41,673 bases of DNA from Paracoccaceae bacterium (GCA_002709405.1 PAQV01000073.1:1-41673), one strand, 5' to 3'. Positions 24,033 to 32,691 are shown, counted from the stretch's first letter. Notes: generated by a model not told the origin, from the sequence alone. Numbers and translations: made by a program.

Positions 24033-25091
24033 ATGACCATGTCCACCCCGATTTCGCTGACCAGCTCTGCCGAGTTGCCGGGCGTGCCCTTTGCCACGAT
24101 CCGCGCGGCGATGCTGACCCTGGCCGAGGCCGGGGTCATGCGCGTGCTCGAAGATAGCTCCACCTGGCTGCACCTGCGCACGGCCCTGGGCCAGATCACC
24201 TTTGCCCTGGCGGGCACCGGTGTCGCCGTCAAGATCGAGGCCGCCCGGCCGGACGAATTGCAGACCCTGCGGGCCCGGCTGGTCGACCGCCTGACCGACG
24301 CCGTCCCCGAGGCGGCCTCGGCCCTGCGCTGGTCGGGGGCCGAGGCCGCCGGTGCCTTGCCCGCGAATTTCCGCAAGATCACGGTGCGCGGGGTGGACCC
24401 CTTGGGAACGGCGTTCCTGCGGGTGCGAATCTCGGCCGACGATTTTGCCCTCTTCGACGAAGAGTCCATCCATTTCCGCCTGTTGCTTGCGCCCGCGGGG
24501 ACCGGCACCCCGACCTGGCCTTGGATCGCCGAGAACGGGGCGACGCGCTGGCCGTCGGGCGATCAGGCCCTGCACAAGCCGGTCTACACCGCCCGCCACA
24601 TCGACCCGGCGGCCGGAGAGATCACCTTTGACGTCTTCGTGCACGAGGGCGGGAGGGTCACCGAATGGGCCCGGGCGGTGACGCCGGGCGACACCCTGGG
24701 CCTGATCGGACCCGGCGGAGGGGGCATTCCCCGGGCCACGCGCATCCACATGTTCGGCGATGAAACGGCCTTTCCGGCGATTGCCCGCATCCTGGACACC
24801 CTGCCGGCCACGGCAGAGGGCCGGGTGACGCTGCAATGCGACGACGGCGCCGCCTGCGGCTATCCGATGCCCGAGCATCCGGGGATCACGGTGACCTGGC
24901 TGCGCCGTGATTGCGGCATCAACCTGGCCGACCTGGCCCTGGCCGAAGAGGACGGCTGGGGTGACCGCTTCCTGTGGTTCGCCGGCGAAAAGGCCGACGC
25001 GCAGCGCCTGCGGGCGGCGTTCAAGGCGGCCGGGGGCGACAGTGACGACTCTTATATCGCGGCCTACTGGACCCGGCCCCGCGCGGCCTGA
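24033..25091 (+). CDS. Siderophore-interacting FAD-binding protein (SIP family) with N-terminal DUF2218-like domain
   Basis: Predicted cytoplasmic ferric-siderophore reductase, 352 aa from ATG 24033 (ATG 24039 is equally possible; GAGGGC lies upstream). Residues ~1-100 form a small DUF2218-like domain. The rest has the SIP layout: a FAD domain with PVYTARHIDPAAGEITFDVF and FVHEGGRVTEWARAVTPGD, then a lid/NAD-like domain with GDETAFPAIARILDTLP and a C-terminal YIAAYW motif near the end. The family takes electrons from NAD(P)H or ferredoxin to release iron from chelates. A consensus TTGACA at 23898-23903 in an AT-rich patch may be its -35, but no good -10 follows. The next gene, an exporter-fold ABC protein on the same strand, is its likely partner. 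Confidence 0.85.
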   Translation: MTMSTPISLTSSAELPGVPFATIRAAMLTLAEAGVMRVLEDSSTWLHLRTALGQITFALAGTGVAVKIEAARPDELQTLRARLVDRLTDAVPEAASALRWSGAEAAGALPANFRKITVRGVDPLGTAFLRVRISADDFALFDEESIHFRLLLAPAGTGTPTWPWIAENGATRWPSGDQALHKPVYTARHIDPAAGEITFDVFVHEGGRVTEWARAVTPGDTLGLIGPGGGGIPRATRIHMFGDETAFPAIARILDTLPATAEGRVTLQCDDGAACGYPMPEHPGITVTWLRRDCGINLADLALAEEDGWGDRFLWFAGEKADAQRLRAAFKAAGGDSDDSYIAAYWTRPRAA

Positions 25092-25272
25092 GTTCCGCAT
25101 CGGCCCAGCGTGCACGGGGCAGGGCGGGCCGTGATCACATTCCGGGCGATGGGGCCGGCTGACTGACATTTCGCCCGCGCGCGCCTTGCGAAGGCCCCGC
25201 CGCCCCGGCATGGAGAGGCAGGCCCGCAAAAGCCCTTTGCCGGCTGCCCAGACGTTTCGAAAGACACCTGCG

Positions 25273-26970
25273 ATGCTGCGCCAGTTCCTTTCCTATTACC
25301 GCCCGCACATGCGGCTTTTCTGGCTCGATTTCGGCTGTGCCGTGCTGTCGGGCCTGCTGGAGCTGGCCTTTCCCCTGGCCATCACCGCCTTTGTCGACCA
25401 CCTGCTGCCCCTGGGCGACATGCGCCTGACCGTGCTGGCCTCCGTCGGGCTGGTGGCGATCTATGTCTTCAACACCGGGCTGATGGCCGTGGTGATCTAC
25501 TGGGGGCACATGCTGGGCATCAATATCGAAACGGAGATGCGCCGGCGCGCCTTTGCCCACCTGACCCGGCTCAGCTGGCGCTGGTATGACCGGGCGGCCA
25601 CGGGCAAGCTGGTGGCCCAGGTCACCCGCGACCTGGAGGAAATCGGCGAGGTCGCCCACCACGGCCCCGAGGACCTGTTCATCGCGGTGATGACCTTCAT
25701 CGGGGCCTTCGTCCTGATGGCCTTCCTGCACCTGCCCCTGGCCCTGATCACGGCCGTGATCCTGCCCCTGATGGTCTGGCTGGTGGTGGTCTTCGGCGGG
25801 CGCATGACGGTGGCCTGGCAAGAAATCTACGGCCGGGTCGGCAATTTCAACGTCCGCCTGGAAGAGGCCATCGGGGGCATCCGCATCGTGCAGGCATTTG
25901 CCAACGAGGGCCACGAGGAAAAGCTGTTTGCCAAGGACAACCACGGCTACCGCAGCACCAAGCTGGAGGCCTACAAGATCATGGCCAGCTCGACCGCCAT
26001 CCACTACATGGGCCTGCGCTTCGTGCAGGTGGCAGTGATGGTGGGGGGCGCGGTCTTTGTCCTGCAGGGAACGTTGACGACGGGCGGCTTCGTGGGATTC
26101 CTGCTGCTGGTCGGCGTCTTCTTCCGCCCGCTGGAAAAGATCGCGGCGGTGGTGGAAACCTATCCCAAGGGCATCGCCGGGTTCCGGCGCTACCTGGGCC
26201 TGATGGCGACCGAGGCCGATATCGCCGACGCCCCCGACGCCCGCCCCGCGCCGCCCCTGAAGGGCGAGATCGTCTTCGACAACGTGGGTTTTGCCTATGA
26301 CGACGCCCGGCCGGTGCTGCACGATATCTCGCTGACCGTGCCGGCGGGCAAGACCGTGGCCCTGATCGGGCCGTCGGGGGCGGGCAAGTCGACGCTGATG
26401 GCCCTGGTGCCCCGTTTCTACGAACCGACCTCGGGCGAGGTGCGCATCGACGGGGTGCCGCTGGGCCAGATGACGCTGAATTCGCTGCGCCAGCAGATCG
26501 GGCTGGTCTCGCAAGAGGTCTTCCTGTTCGGTGGCACGCTGCGCGAGAACATCGCCTACGGCAAGCTGGGCGCGACCGAGGACGAGATCCGCCAGGCGGT
26601 CGCTCTGGCCCAGCTGAGCCAGCTGGTCGACACCCTGCCCGAGGGGCTCGATACCGTGGTCGGCGAACGCGGCGTGCTGCTGTCGGGCGGCCAGCGCCAG
26701 CGGGTGGCCATCGCCCGGGTCTTCCTGCGCGATCCGCCGATCCTGCTGCTGGACGAGGCGACATCGGCCCTGGACCGCGAGACGGAAAAGGAAATCCAGG
26801 CGGCCCTGGCCCGGCTGTCGGTCGGCCGGACCACCCTTGTCATCGCGCACCGGCTGTCCACGCTGGAGGACGCCGACGAGGTGCTGGCCCTGGACGCCGG
26901 GCGCATCGTCGACCGTGGCCGCCACCTGATCGCCCCCGAGGTGCCCGACGCGGTCCGCGCGCGCAGCTGA
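25273..26970 (+). CDS. ABC transporter with fused membrane and ATPase domains (exporter fold), possibly for ferric chelates
   Basis: A half-transporter of 565 aa: six membrane helices (about 15-300) followed by one nucleotide-binding domain (about 325-560) with Walker A GPSGAGKST, Q-loop GLVSQEVFLFGG, signature LSGGQRQRVAIARVFL, Walker B PILLLDEATSALD and switch His in VIAHRL. It should work as a homodimer. ATG 25273 begins just before the first helix; ATG 25210 in frame is a possible alternative and the ribosome-binding site is weak. The neighbour encodes a siderophore-interacting reductase. In mycobacterial IrtAB, an exporter-fold transporter with a SIP domain imports ferric siderophores, so an import role is worth considering; lipid or peptide export is the alternative. 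Confidence 0.85.
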   Translation: MLRQFLSYYRPHMRLFWLDFGCAVLSGLLELAFPLAITAFVDHLLPLGDMRLTVLASVGLVAIYVFNTGLMAVVIYWGHMLGINIETEMRRRAFAHLTRLSWRWYDRAATGKLVAQVTRDLEEIGEVAHHGPEDLFIAVMTFIGAFVLMAFLHLPLALITAVILPLMVWLVVVFGGRMTVAWQEIYGRVGNFNVRLEEAIGGIRIVQAFANEGHEEKLFAKDNHGYRSTKLEAYKIMASSTAIHYMGLRFVQVAVMVGGAVFVLQGTLTTGGFVGFLLLVGVFFRPLEKIAAVVETYPKGIAGFRRYLGLMATEADIADAPDARPAPPLKGEIVFDNVGFAYDDARPVLHDISLTVPAGKTVALIGPSGAGKSTLMALVPRFYEPTSGEVRIDGVPLGQMTLNSLRQQIGLVSQEVFLFGGTLRENIAYGKLGATEDEIRQAVALAQLSQLVDTLPEGLDTVVGERGVLLSGGQRQRVAIARVFLRDPPILLLDEATSALDRETEKEIQAALARLSVGRTTLVIAHRLSTLEDADEVLALDAGRIVDRGRHLIAPEVPDAVRARS

Positions 26971-27074
26971 CGGCCCATCCACGGGATGGATCGCCACATG
27001 ATGGCGCTCACGGCCCGGTGACGTGGCGTGAGCGTCTTGACAGGTGCGATGAAAATCTGAACAGGTGGCCGCGT

Positions 27075-27251
27075 TCTGGTCCGGGCGGTCAATCGTCCGG
27101 TGAAAAGGGAACGCGGTGCGGCCCCAGGGCCCATTCCGCGACTGCCCCCGCAACTGTGAGCGGAGAGCGCTGCTGCGAGAATGCCACTGTCCCTTGCGGG
27201 ATGGGAAGGCGCGGCAAAGCTTGGACCCGCAAGTCAGGAGACCTGCCAGGA
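27075..27251 (+). ncRNA. Cobalamin riboswitch
   Basis: The conserved core elements appear in order: AAAAGGGAACGCGGTGCG, then CGACTGCCCCCGCAACTGTGAGCGG, GAATGCCACTG, GGGATGGGAAGGCG, GACCCGCAAG, and the B12 box AGTCAGGAGACCTGCC at 27232-27247. It lies upstream of btuB. The 5' boundary is approximate. Binding of adenosylcobalamin is expected to repress the whole btu-cbiZ operon. Confidence 0.95.
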
Positions 27252-27297
27252 TGATCACCCAGTCCGGGCGCGGGGCGTGCCGGGGACGGCGGATTTT

Positions 27298-27326
27298 CCG
27301 TAGCGGTGGCACTTCACCGTCTGCGG
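27298..27326 (+). promoter_or_regulatory. Hairpin in the riboswitch expression platform
   Basis: The sequence from CCG at 27298 to CGG at 27326 folds into an eleven-pair stem with one bulged T (27320), one G-U pair and a GCACTT loop. A second small stem follows (AAGCC at 27327-27331 with GGCTT at 27335-27339), then CCCCGC (27361-27366) with GCGGGG (27374-27379) just before the ribosome-binding site AAGGA (27392-27396). These are the candidate switching elements; no T-tract is seen, so translational control is more likely than termination. Confidence 0.5.
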
Positions 27327-27404
27327 AAGCCCCTGGCTTTCAACGACATGACCGACCCATCCCCGCCGCAGACGCGGGGCGCATGACCCACAAGGACCAG
27401 GCCC

Positions 27405-29321
27405 ATGCACAAATCGATTATGGCCGTTGCGGCCGCCGCCGCACTGACCCCCTCGCTCGGTTCCGCCCAAAGCCTTGACGAGCTGGACGACACCGATCCC
27501 TCGTACCTGGGCGAAATCATCATCTCGGGCGGGTTCACCCCCATCGAGGCGCAGACCTACGGCAGCGCCGCCACCGTGATCACCGCCGACGAGATCGAAG
27601 AGCGCGGCGTGACCACGGTGCAGGACGCCCTGCGCTCGGTTCCGGGGGTCGAGGTCAACGGCTCGGGCAACAACTTTACCCAGGTCCGCATCCGCGGCGG
27701 CGAGGCCAACCACACGCTGATCCTGATCGACGGGATCGAGGCTGCGGGCGGTGACGGCGAATACATCCTCAGCGGGCTGGACACGGCCAATATCGACCGG
27801 ATCGAGGTCCTGCGCGGCCCGCAATCGGTCTATTACGGGTCGAACGCCTCGGCCGGGGTGATCAACATCATCACCCGCACCGGCGGCATCGGCACCGAAT
27901 ACGGCGGCACCGTGGAAATCGGCACCGACGGCTATCGCGGTTCGGCCCGGGTCTCGACCCGGACGGACCGGGGCGGGCTGTCGTTCAACATGGCCTATGA
28001 CGACGACAAGGGCTTCGACGAATCCGGCAGCGACGGCGAAAAGGACGGGGTGCGCCGGGGCACCGTCCAGCTGGCCGGGGACTACCTGGTCACGCCGGAC
28101 CTGAAGCTGGGCTTCAACTTCCGCCATTCCGAAGAGCGCTACGAGACTGACAGCACCAACTGGCTGGCCACCGATGCCGCCAGCTACATCGTCGACGACC
28201 CCGCGCCCTACAGCGACCGCGACGAGACGCTGGGCCGGGTCTTTGCCCAGTACGACATGCTGGGCGGCCGCCTGCGCCACCACCTGTCCTACGAGCTGAC
28301 CGAGCTGGACCAGTCCTACAACGGCGGCAGCGCGAGCGAAACCGAAACCCAGGCCGCCAAGTACCTGGCCAGCTTCGGCATCGACGGGGCGACCATCGAC
28401 AGTTCGAACCACCTGCTGAACCTCTTCCTGGAATGGGAGCAGGACAGCAGCAACACCAACTCGGCCTATGAACGGGAAACCACGTCGGTGGCGCTGGAGT
28501 ACCGGGGCACCTTCGACAACGGGCTGAGCGTGCAACTGGGCGCGCGGCACGATTTCAACGACGTCTTCGCCGATGCGACCAGCTGGAACGCCGGGGCATC
28601 CTATACCTTCGTCAACGGCGTGCGCCTGCATGGCTCGGCCGGCAAGGGCATCGTGAACCCGACCTATTTCGAGCTTTATGCCGATGCCGATTACGGCACC
28701 TCGGTCTATACCGGCAACCCGAACCTGGAACCCGAAACCAACACCGGTTTCGACCTGGGGGTTGAACTGCCCTTCCTGCAGGGCCGCGGCCTGGTCGACG
28801 TGACCTATTTCAACGAAACCCTGTCGAACGAGATCGAAAGCTACTTTGCAGGCGTCGATCCGGTCACCGGGGCCAGCCTCTTTTCCTACCGCAACCAGTC
28901 GGGCGACAGCGACCGGCAGGGCCTGGAACTGGCCGCCCAGCTGGCCGCGACCGACAACCTGGACCTGCGCCTGGCCTATACCTACCTGCACGCCCGCAAT
29001 CCCGATGGCTCGGTCGAGATCCGGCGGCCGGAACATGAACTGCTGTTCACCGCCACCATGGGCATCCTGGATGGCCGCGGGTCCGTGACCGGCGACGTGC
29101 GCTACGTGGCGGGCAATTACGACACCCAGTACTGGGGGTCCTACGCGACCGAGGAACTGCCCGATTTCGTGACCGTCAGCGTGGCCGCGCAATATGAGCT
29201 GACCGACAACCTCGTGCTGACCGGGCGGATCCATAACCTGTTCGACGAGGACTATTCCGACGTCTGGGGCTATGCCTCGCGCGGGCGGTCGGCCTATATC
29301 GGTCTGCGTGCCGCATTCTGA
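27405..29321 (+). CDS. btuB: TonB-dependent vitamin B12 outer-membrane receptor (BtuB)
   Basis: Outer-membrane receptor of 638 aa. It has a signal peptide (about 1-22, ending GSAQ), a TonB-box-like stretch near residue 37 (GEIIISGGFTP), a plug domain (about 50-165) with VITADEIEERGVTTVQDAL, VRIRGGEANHTLILIDGIE and IDRIEVLRGPQSVYYGSNA. A 22-strand type barrel follows, with the internal GNPNLEPETN motif and the C-terminal LFDEDYSDVWGYASRGRSAY ending in Phe. The cobalamin riboswitch directly upstream and the btuFCD-cbiZ genes downstream assign the substrate to cobalamin or related corrinoids. AAGGA lies 8 bases before the ATG. Confidence 0.93.
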   Translation: MHKSIMAVAAAAALTPSLGSAQSLDELDDTDPSYLGEIIISGGFTPIEAQTYGSAATVITADEIEERGVTTVQDALRSVPGVEVNGSGNNFTQVRIRGGEANHTLILIDGIEAAGGDGEYILSGLDTANIDRIEVLRGPQSVYYGSNASAGVINIITRTGGIGTEYGGTVEIGTDGYRGSARVSTRTDRGGLSFNMAYDDDKGFDESGSDGEKDGVRRGTVQLAGDYLVTPDLKLGFNFRHSEERYETDSTNWLATDAASYIVDDPAPYSDRDETLGRVFAQYDMLGGRLRHHLSYELTELDQSYNGGSASETETQAAKYLASFGIDGATIDSSNHLLNLFLEWEQDSSNTNSAYERETTSVALEYRGTFDNGLSVQLGARHDFNDVFADATSWNAGASYTFVNGVRLHGSAGKGIVNPTYFELYADADYGTSVYTGNPNLEPETNTGFDLGVELPFLQGRGLVDVTYFNETLSNEIESYFAGVDPVTGASLFSYRNQSGDSDRQGLELAAQLAATDNLDLRLAYTYLHARNPDGSVEIRRPEHELLFTATMGILDGRGSVTGDVRYVAGNYDTQYWGSYATEELPDFVTVSVAAQYELTDNLVLTGRIHNLFDEDYSDVWGYASRGRSAYIGLRAAF

Positions 29322-29325
29322 TCGC

Positions 29326-30156
29326 ATGAAACAGCTGCCCGGCCTTCTTGTTGCACTCGTCCTGGCGGCCTCTGGCGCCCTGGCGGGGCCGGGCCGGGTG
29401 GTGTCGATGAACCTGTGCACCGACCAGCTGGCGATGATGCTGGCGGCGCCGGGGCAGTTGGTGTCGGTGTCCCACGTGGCCACCGACCGGCGGATGTCGC
29501 CCATGGCGGACGTGGCCGGGGCCTATCCCGCCAACCACGGGCAGGCCGAAGAGGTCTACCTGATGAAGCCCGACGTGGTGCTGGTCAGTGCCTATTCGGG
29601 GGCGGCGACCACGGGCATGCTGACCCGGCTGGGCATCCGGGTCGAGGTCTTCCAGCCGGCCAACACCCTGGCGGACGTGCGTGACCGCATCGTCCAGATG
29701 GGCGAGGTGCTGGGCCGTCAGGAGGCCGCCGCCGCCCTGCTGGCCGATTACGACACCCGGCTGGCCGCCCTGCAGGTGACCGGCGAGGACCGGCCGCGGG
29801 CGGCCTTGTACGGGGCCAACGGGTTCACCTCGGGGCCGCTGACACTGGCCGGCCAGATCGTGCAGACGGCCGGCTTCGACAATGTCGCCGGAGAGCTGGG
29901 GTTCGACTTCTTCGGCGCCCTGCCGCTGGAACTGCTGGCGTTGTCCGATCCCGACATGCTGATCACCAGCTCGCCCTATCCGCGCGCGGGCCGGGCCGAA
30001 GAGATCGTGAAACATCCCGTCGTCCGCGACCTGGCCACGCGCACCGGGACCAGCGGGATGCGCGATGCCGACTGGGCCTGCGGCACGCCCTACGTTCTGA
30101 ACGCGATCGAAGGCCTGGCCGCTGAACGCGCGGCCCTGATCGAGGCGGGCGGATGA
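29326..30156 (+). CDS. btuF: Periplasmic cobalamin-binding protein (BtuF-like)
   Basis: A 276-aa helical-backbone binding protein of the ABC group A-III. It has a signal peptide (about 1-20), then RVVSMNLCTDQLAMMLAAP (the usual N-terminal motif of BtuF/FhuD-like proteins), LMKPDVVLVSAYSGAATTGM, and a central long helix with LADVRDRIVQMGEVLG. ATG 29326 begins 4 bases after the btuB stop and gives the signal peptide; the open frame to 29272 lies inside btuB. The stop overlaps btuC (ATGA). It delivers corrinoid to the BtuCD transporter. Confidence 0.88.
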   Translation: MKQLPGLLVALVLAASGALAGPGRVVSMNLCTDQLAMMLAAPGQLVSVSHVATDRRMSPMADVAGAYPANHGQAEEVYLMKPDVVLVSAYSGAATTGMLTRLGIRVEVFQPANTLADVRDRIVQMGEVLGRQEAAAALLADYDTRLAALQVTGEDRPRAALYGANGFTSGPLTLAGQIVQTAGFDNVAGELGFDFFGALPLELLALSDPDMLITSSPYPRAGRAEEIVKHPVVRDLATRTGTSGMRDADWACGTPYVLNAIEGLAAERAALIEAGG

Positions 30157-31136
30157 GCCGCCTGATGACGGGCCTTGGCCTGCTGGTGGCCCTGCTGTTC
30201 ATCGGCTCGCTGGTGGTGGGCTATGCGCCGGTGGGGCCGATTGACAGCCTGCGCGCCCTGATCGCGGGCGACGGCGGCCCGGTGACCATGGTGATGCGCG
30301 AAATCCGTCTGCCGCGCGCGCTTCTGGCGCTGTTCATCGGGGCCGGGCTGGGGCTGGCCGGGGCGGCCATGCAGGGCTACCTGCGCAATCCCCTGGCCGA
30401 GCCGGGCCTGATCGGCGTATCGGCCTCGGCCGCCCTGGGCGCGGTCATCGCGATCAACACCGGGCTGGTGGCGATGGGCACCCTGGGCCTGCCGGTGGCG
30501 GCCCTGGCCGGCGCGGTGATCGGGGTCGGGCTGATCATGGCCCTGGCCGCCCCGAACGGAGACACCCTGACCCTGATCCTGGCCGGCATCGCCATTTCCG
30601 CCATGGCCTCGGCGCTGACCTCGCTGGTGCTGAACCTGTCGCCAAACCCCTTTGCCGCCAATGAAATCGTGTTCTGGATGATGGGCTCGCTGGCCGATCG
30701 GTCGATGGTCCACCTGTGGCTGTTCCTGCCGTTCGGGCTGGTGGGGGCGGGGCTGCTGCTGGGGCTGGGCCGGGGGCTGGATGCCCTGACCCTGGGCGAG
30801 GACGCGGCCCGCACCATGGGTATCCGGCTGGGTCGGATGCGCCTGCTGCTGGTGCTGGGCACGGCCAGCCTGGTGGGGGCCGCGACGGCCGTGGCCGGGG
30901 CCATCGGCTTCATCGGGCTGGTGGTGCCCCATATCCTGCGGCCCTGGGTGGGGTCTCAGCCCTCGCGCCTGCTGACCGCCTCGGCGCTCGGCGGGGCGGC
31001 GATGCTGCTGGCCGCCGACATCGCCGTGCGCCTGATCCTGCCCGACCGCGACCTGAAGCTGGGCGTCGTCACCGCCCTGGTCGGCGCGCCGCTGTTCCTG
31101 CACCTGATCTACAAGACCCGGCGGGACAACGGATGA
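30153..31136 (+). CDS. btuC: Cobalamin ABC transporter permease (BtuC, FecCD family)
   Basis: This 327-aa inner-membrane permease has about ten helices. FecCD hallmarks are visible: REIRLPRALLALFIGAGLGL, then AGAAMQGYLRNPLAEPGLIG, SLADRSMVHLW, and the coupling region IGFIGLVVPHILRPWVG, ending DLKLGVVTALVGAPLFLHLI. It overlaps btuF and btuD by four bases each. The homologous iron-siderophore permeases look similar, but the riboswitch and cbiZ context supports corrinoid transport. Confidence 0.92.
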   Translation: MSRLMTGLGLLVALLFIGSLVVGYAPVGPIDSLRALIAGDGGPVTMVMREIRLPRALLALFIGAGLGLAGAAMQGYLRNPLAEPGLIGVSASAALGAVIAINTGLVAMGTLGLPVAALAGAVIGVGLIMALAAPNGDTLTLILAGIAISAMASALTSLVLNLSPNPFAANEIVFWMMGSLADRSMVHLWLFLPFGLVGAGLLLGLGRGLDALTLGEDAARTMGIRLGRMRLLLVLGTASLVGAATAVAGAIGFIGLVVPHILRPWVGSQPSRLLTASALGGAAMLLAADIAVRLILPDRDLKLGVVTALVGAPLFLHLIYKTRRDNG

Positions 31137-31888
31137 CCCTGCTGCGGCTGCAAAACCTGTCCCTGACCCTGCGCAACCGGCCGGTCCTGCGCGACGTGTC
31201 ACTGACCCTCGGTGCCGGAGAGGTCGTGGGCCTGCTGGGACCGAACGGCGCGGGCAAGACGTCGCTGATGCGTGCGGCACTTGGGCTGGTGCCGGCGCAG
31301 GGCAGCTCGTCGCTGGCCGGCCTGTCGCCCCGTGACCGGGCCCGGGCCGTGGCCTGGATGCCCCAGCACCGTGAAATCGCCTGGCCCGTGCCGGTGGAAC
31401 GGCTGGTGGCCCTTGGGCGCACGCCGCACCTGGCCGCAGGCCGTGCCCTGTCGCCCGATGACCAGGCCCGCGTCGACGAGGCGATCTCTCGCATGGGGCT
31501 GGACGGGTTCCGCACCCGCGCCGCCTCGCGCCTGTCGGGCGGAGAGCAGGCCCGCGCCCTGCTTGCCCGCGCCCTGGCACAGGACACCCCGCTGCTGATG
31601 GCCGACGAACCGGCCGCCGGGCTGGATCCGTCCTACCAGATCGCCACCATGCGCGTGTTCCGCGACCTGGCTGCCGAGGGCCGGACGGTCTTTGTGTCGC
31701 TGCATGACCTGGGCCTTGCCGCCCGCCATTGCACGCGTATCGTGCTGATGGCCCGGGGGGGCATCCTGGCCGACGGTCCGCCCTCGGACGTGCTGACCCC
31801 GGCGCTGATGGCCGAGGCCTTCGGGATCTCGGTTTTTCATGAACAGACGGCGGATGGCCCGGTGTTCCAGCCCCTGGACGTGCTGTGA
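31133..31888 (+). CDS. btuD: Cobalamin ABC transporter ATP-binding protein (BtuD)
   Basis: ATPase of 251 aa with Walker A GPNGAGKTS, signature LSGGEQARALLARAL, Walker B LLMADEPAAGLD and switch His in SLHDLGLAARH. The D-loop PSYQ and LGRTPHL element are typical of the BtuD/FecE group. ATG 31133 overlaps the btuC stop; the longer frame upstream to 30716 is antiphase coding of btuC and not real. The stop overlaps the cbiZ start. Confidence 0.92.
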   Translation: MTLLRLQNLSLTLRNRPVLRDVSLTLGAGEVVGLLGPNGAGKTSLMRAALGLVPAQGSSSLAGLSPRDRARAVAWMPQHREIAWPVPVERLVALGRTPHLAAGRALSPDDQARVDEAISRMGLDGFRTRAASRLSGGEQARALLARALAQDTPLLMADEPAAGLDPSYQIATMRVFRDLAAEGRTVFVSLHDLGLAARHCTRIVLMARGGILADGPPSDVLTPALMAEAFGISVFHEQTADGPVFQPLDVL

Positions 31889-32544
31889 TGGGCCAGGTTC
31901 TGCTGGACCGGCCGTGGCTGCAGCTGGACCTTGGTGCGCCGATGCAGGTGCTCAGCTGGGCCGTGCACCGGCCCGGTTTCGTGACCGCCCAACGGATCCT
32001 CTGGCGCGAGGTCCGCAACCAAGATCTGCCCCCGGACCTGGATGTCGGCCCCTGGCTGCAGGGTGAACTTGCCGCGCGCGGGGCAGGGGAGGCCGTCACC
32101 TTCCTGACCTCGCGCGATGTCACCTGCTTTACCCAGGCGCAGGCCATGGCCGAGGGCATCCGGGCTCATGCGGTCGCCACCACCGGCCTGTCCAATGCCG
32201 AACGGGTGGGGGTCCGGATGGATTACGGGGACCGCGACTGGGGGACGATCAACGTGGCCGTCCAGCTGTCCGAGGGCCTGACCCAGACCGCCCTGATCGA
32301 GGCGCTCAGCATCGCCGTCCAGGCCCGCACCGCCGCCGTGATCGAGGCCGGCTGGCCGATGCCGGACGGGCCGGCCACCGGAACGGGCACCGATTGCCTG
32401 GCCATCGCCGCGCCGGAGGGGCAGGCCTGCTATGCCGGGTTGCACACGGCCCTGGGCGAGGTCATCGGCCGCGCGGTCTACCAGGCGGTGCGTCAGGGCG
32501 CGACAGAGTGGATCGCGGCCCAAAGGGCGGGGCGGCTGGGCTGA
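31888..32544 (+). CDS. cbiZ: Adenosylcobinamide amidohydrolase (CbiZ)
   Basis: Corrinoid-remodelling enzyme, 218 aa. CbiZ hydrolyses the amide bond that joins aminopropanol to the ring in adenosylcobinamide (and in pseudocobalamin in Rhodobacter sphaeroides), giving adenosylcobyric acid for re-use. Family motifs visible are VATTGLSNAERVG, GTINVAVQLSEGLTQTALIE, GTGTDCLAIA and HTALGEVIGRAVYQAV. ATG 31888 shares a base with the btuD stop (TGATG); GTG 31885 is an in-frame alternative. As the last gene of the riboswitch operon it suits a cell that takes in foreign corrinoids and rebuilds them. Confidence 0.92.
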   Translation: MGQVLLDRPWLQLDLGAPMQVLSWAVHRPGFVTAQRILWREVRNQDLPPDLDVGPWLQGELAARGAGEAVTFLTSRDVTCFTQAQAMAEGIRAHAVATTGLSNAERVGVRMDYGDRDWGTINVAVQLSEGLTQTALIEALSIAVQARTAAVIEAGWPMPDGPATGTGTDCLAIAAPEGQACYAGLHTALGEVIGRAVYQAVRQGATEWIAAQRAGRLG

Positions 32545-32545
32545 C

Positions 32546-32565
32546 CCCCGCGCCCGGGCGCGGGG
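32546..32565 (+). terminator. 20-bp perfect palindrome after cbiZ, probable terminator stem
   Basis: The stretch from CCCC to GGGG (CCCCGCGCCC then GGGCGCGGGG) is fully self-complementary and starts two bases after the cbiZ stop. It would form a very stable hairpin with a tight loop. No T-tract follows, so it may act as a Rho-assisted terminator or mRNA 3' stabiliser. Confidence 0.5.
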
Positions 32566-32660
32566 CCGGCGCGACGGGTCCTGACTCGGCACATGTCCAG
32601 TTTTTGACCAGAACCAACCCGTCACATCCCCGCTTTTTCGGAAAAGTCAGGGCCGCGCCC

Positions 32661-32691
32661 TTGAATAGTTGCGAATGACTTGCATTATTAT
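32661..32691 (+). promoter_or_regulatory. Fur-family (Mur/Fur) operator overlapping the sitABCD promoter
   Basis: TGCGAATGACTTGCA (32670-32684) fits an interrupted palindrome TGCRAAT-N-ATTYGCA with one mismatch per arm, the shape of Fur/Mur boxes in alphaproteobacteria. It overlaps a plausible -35 (TTGAAT, 32661-32666) and an AT-rich -10 region (CATTAT/TATTAT, 32683-32691). The adjoining ATTATTATTCG could be a second half-site. In related bacteria Mur represses sitABCD when manganese is sufficient. Confidence 0.6.

Noticed and set aside
25135-29504. Long minus-strand open frames opposite the exporter-fold ABC gene and btuB
   Set aside because: They run through the riboswitch and into both real genes, are rich in Gln/Asp/Arg/Gly and match no family.
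29326-31888. Iron-siderophore or haem importer instead of BtuFCD
   Set aside because: The protein families are shared, but the cobalamin riboswitch upstream and cbiZ downstream, all coupled, decide for corrinoids.
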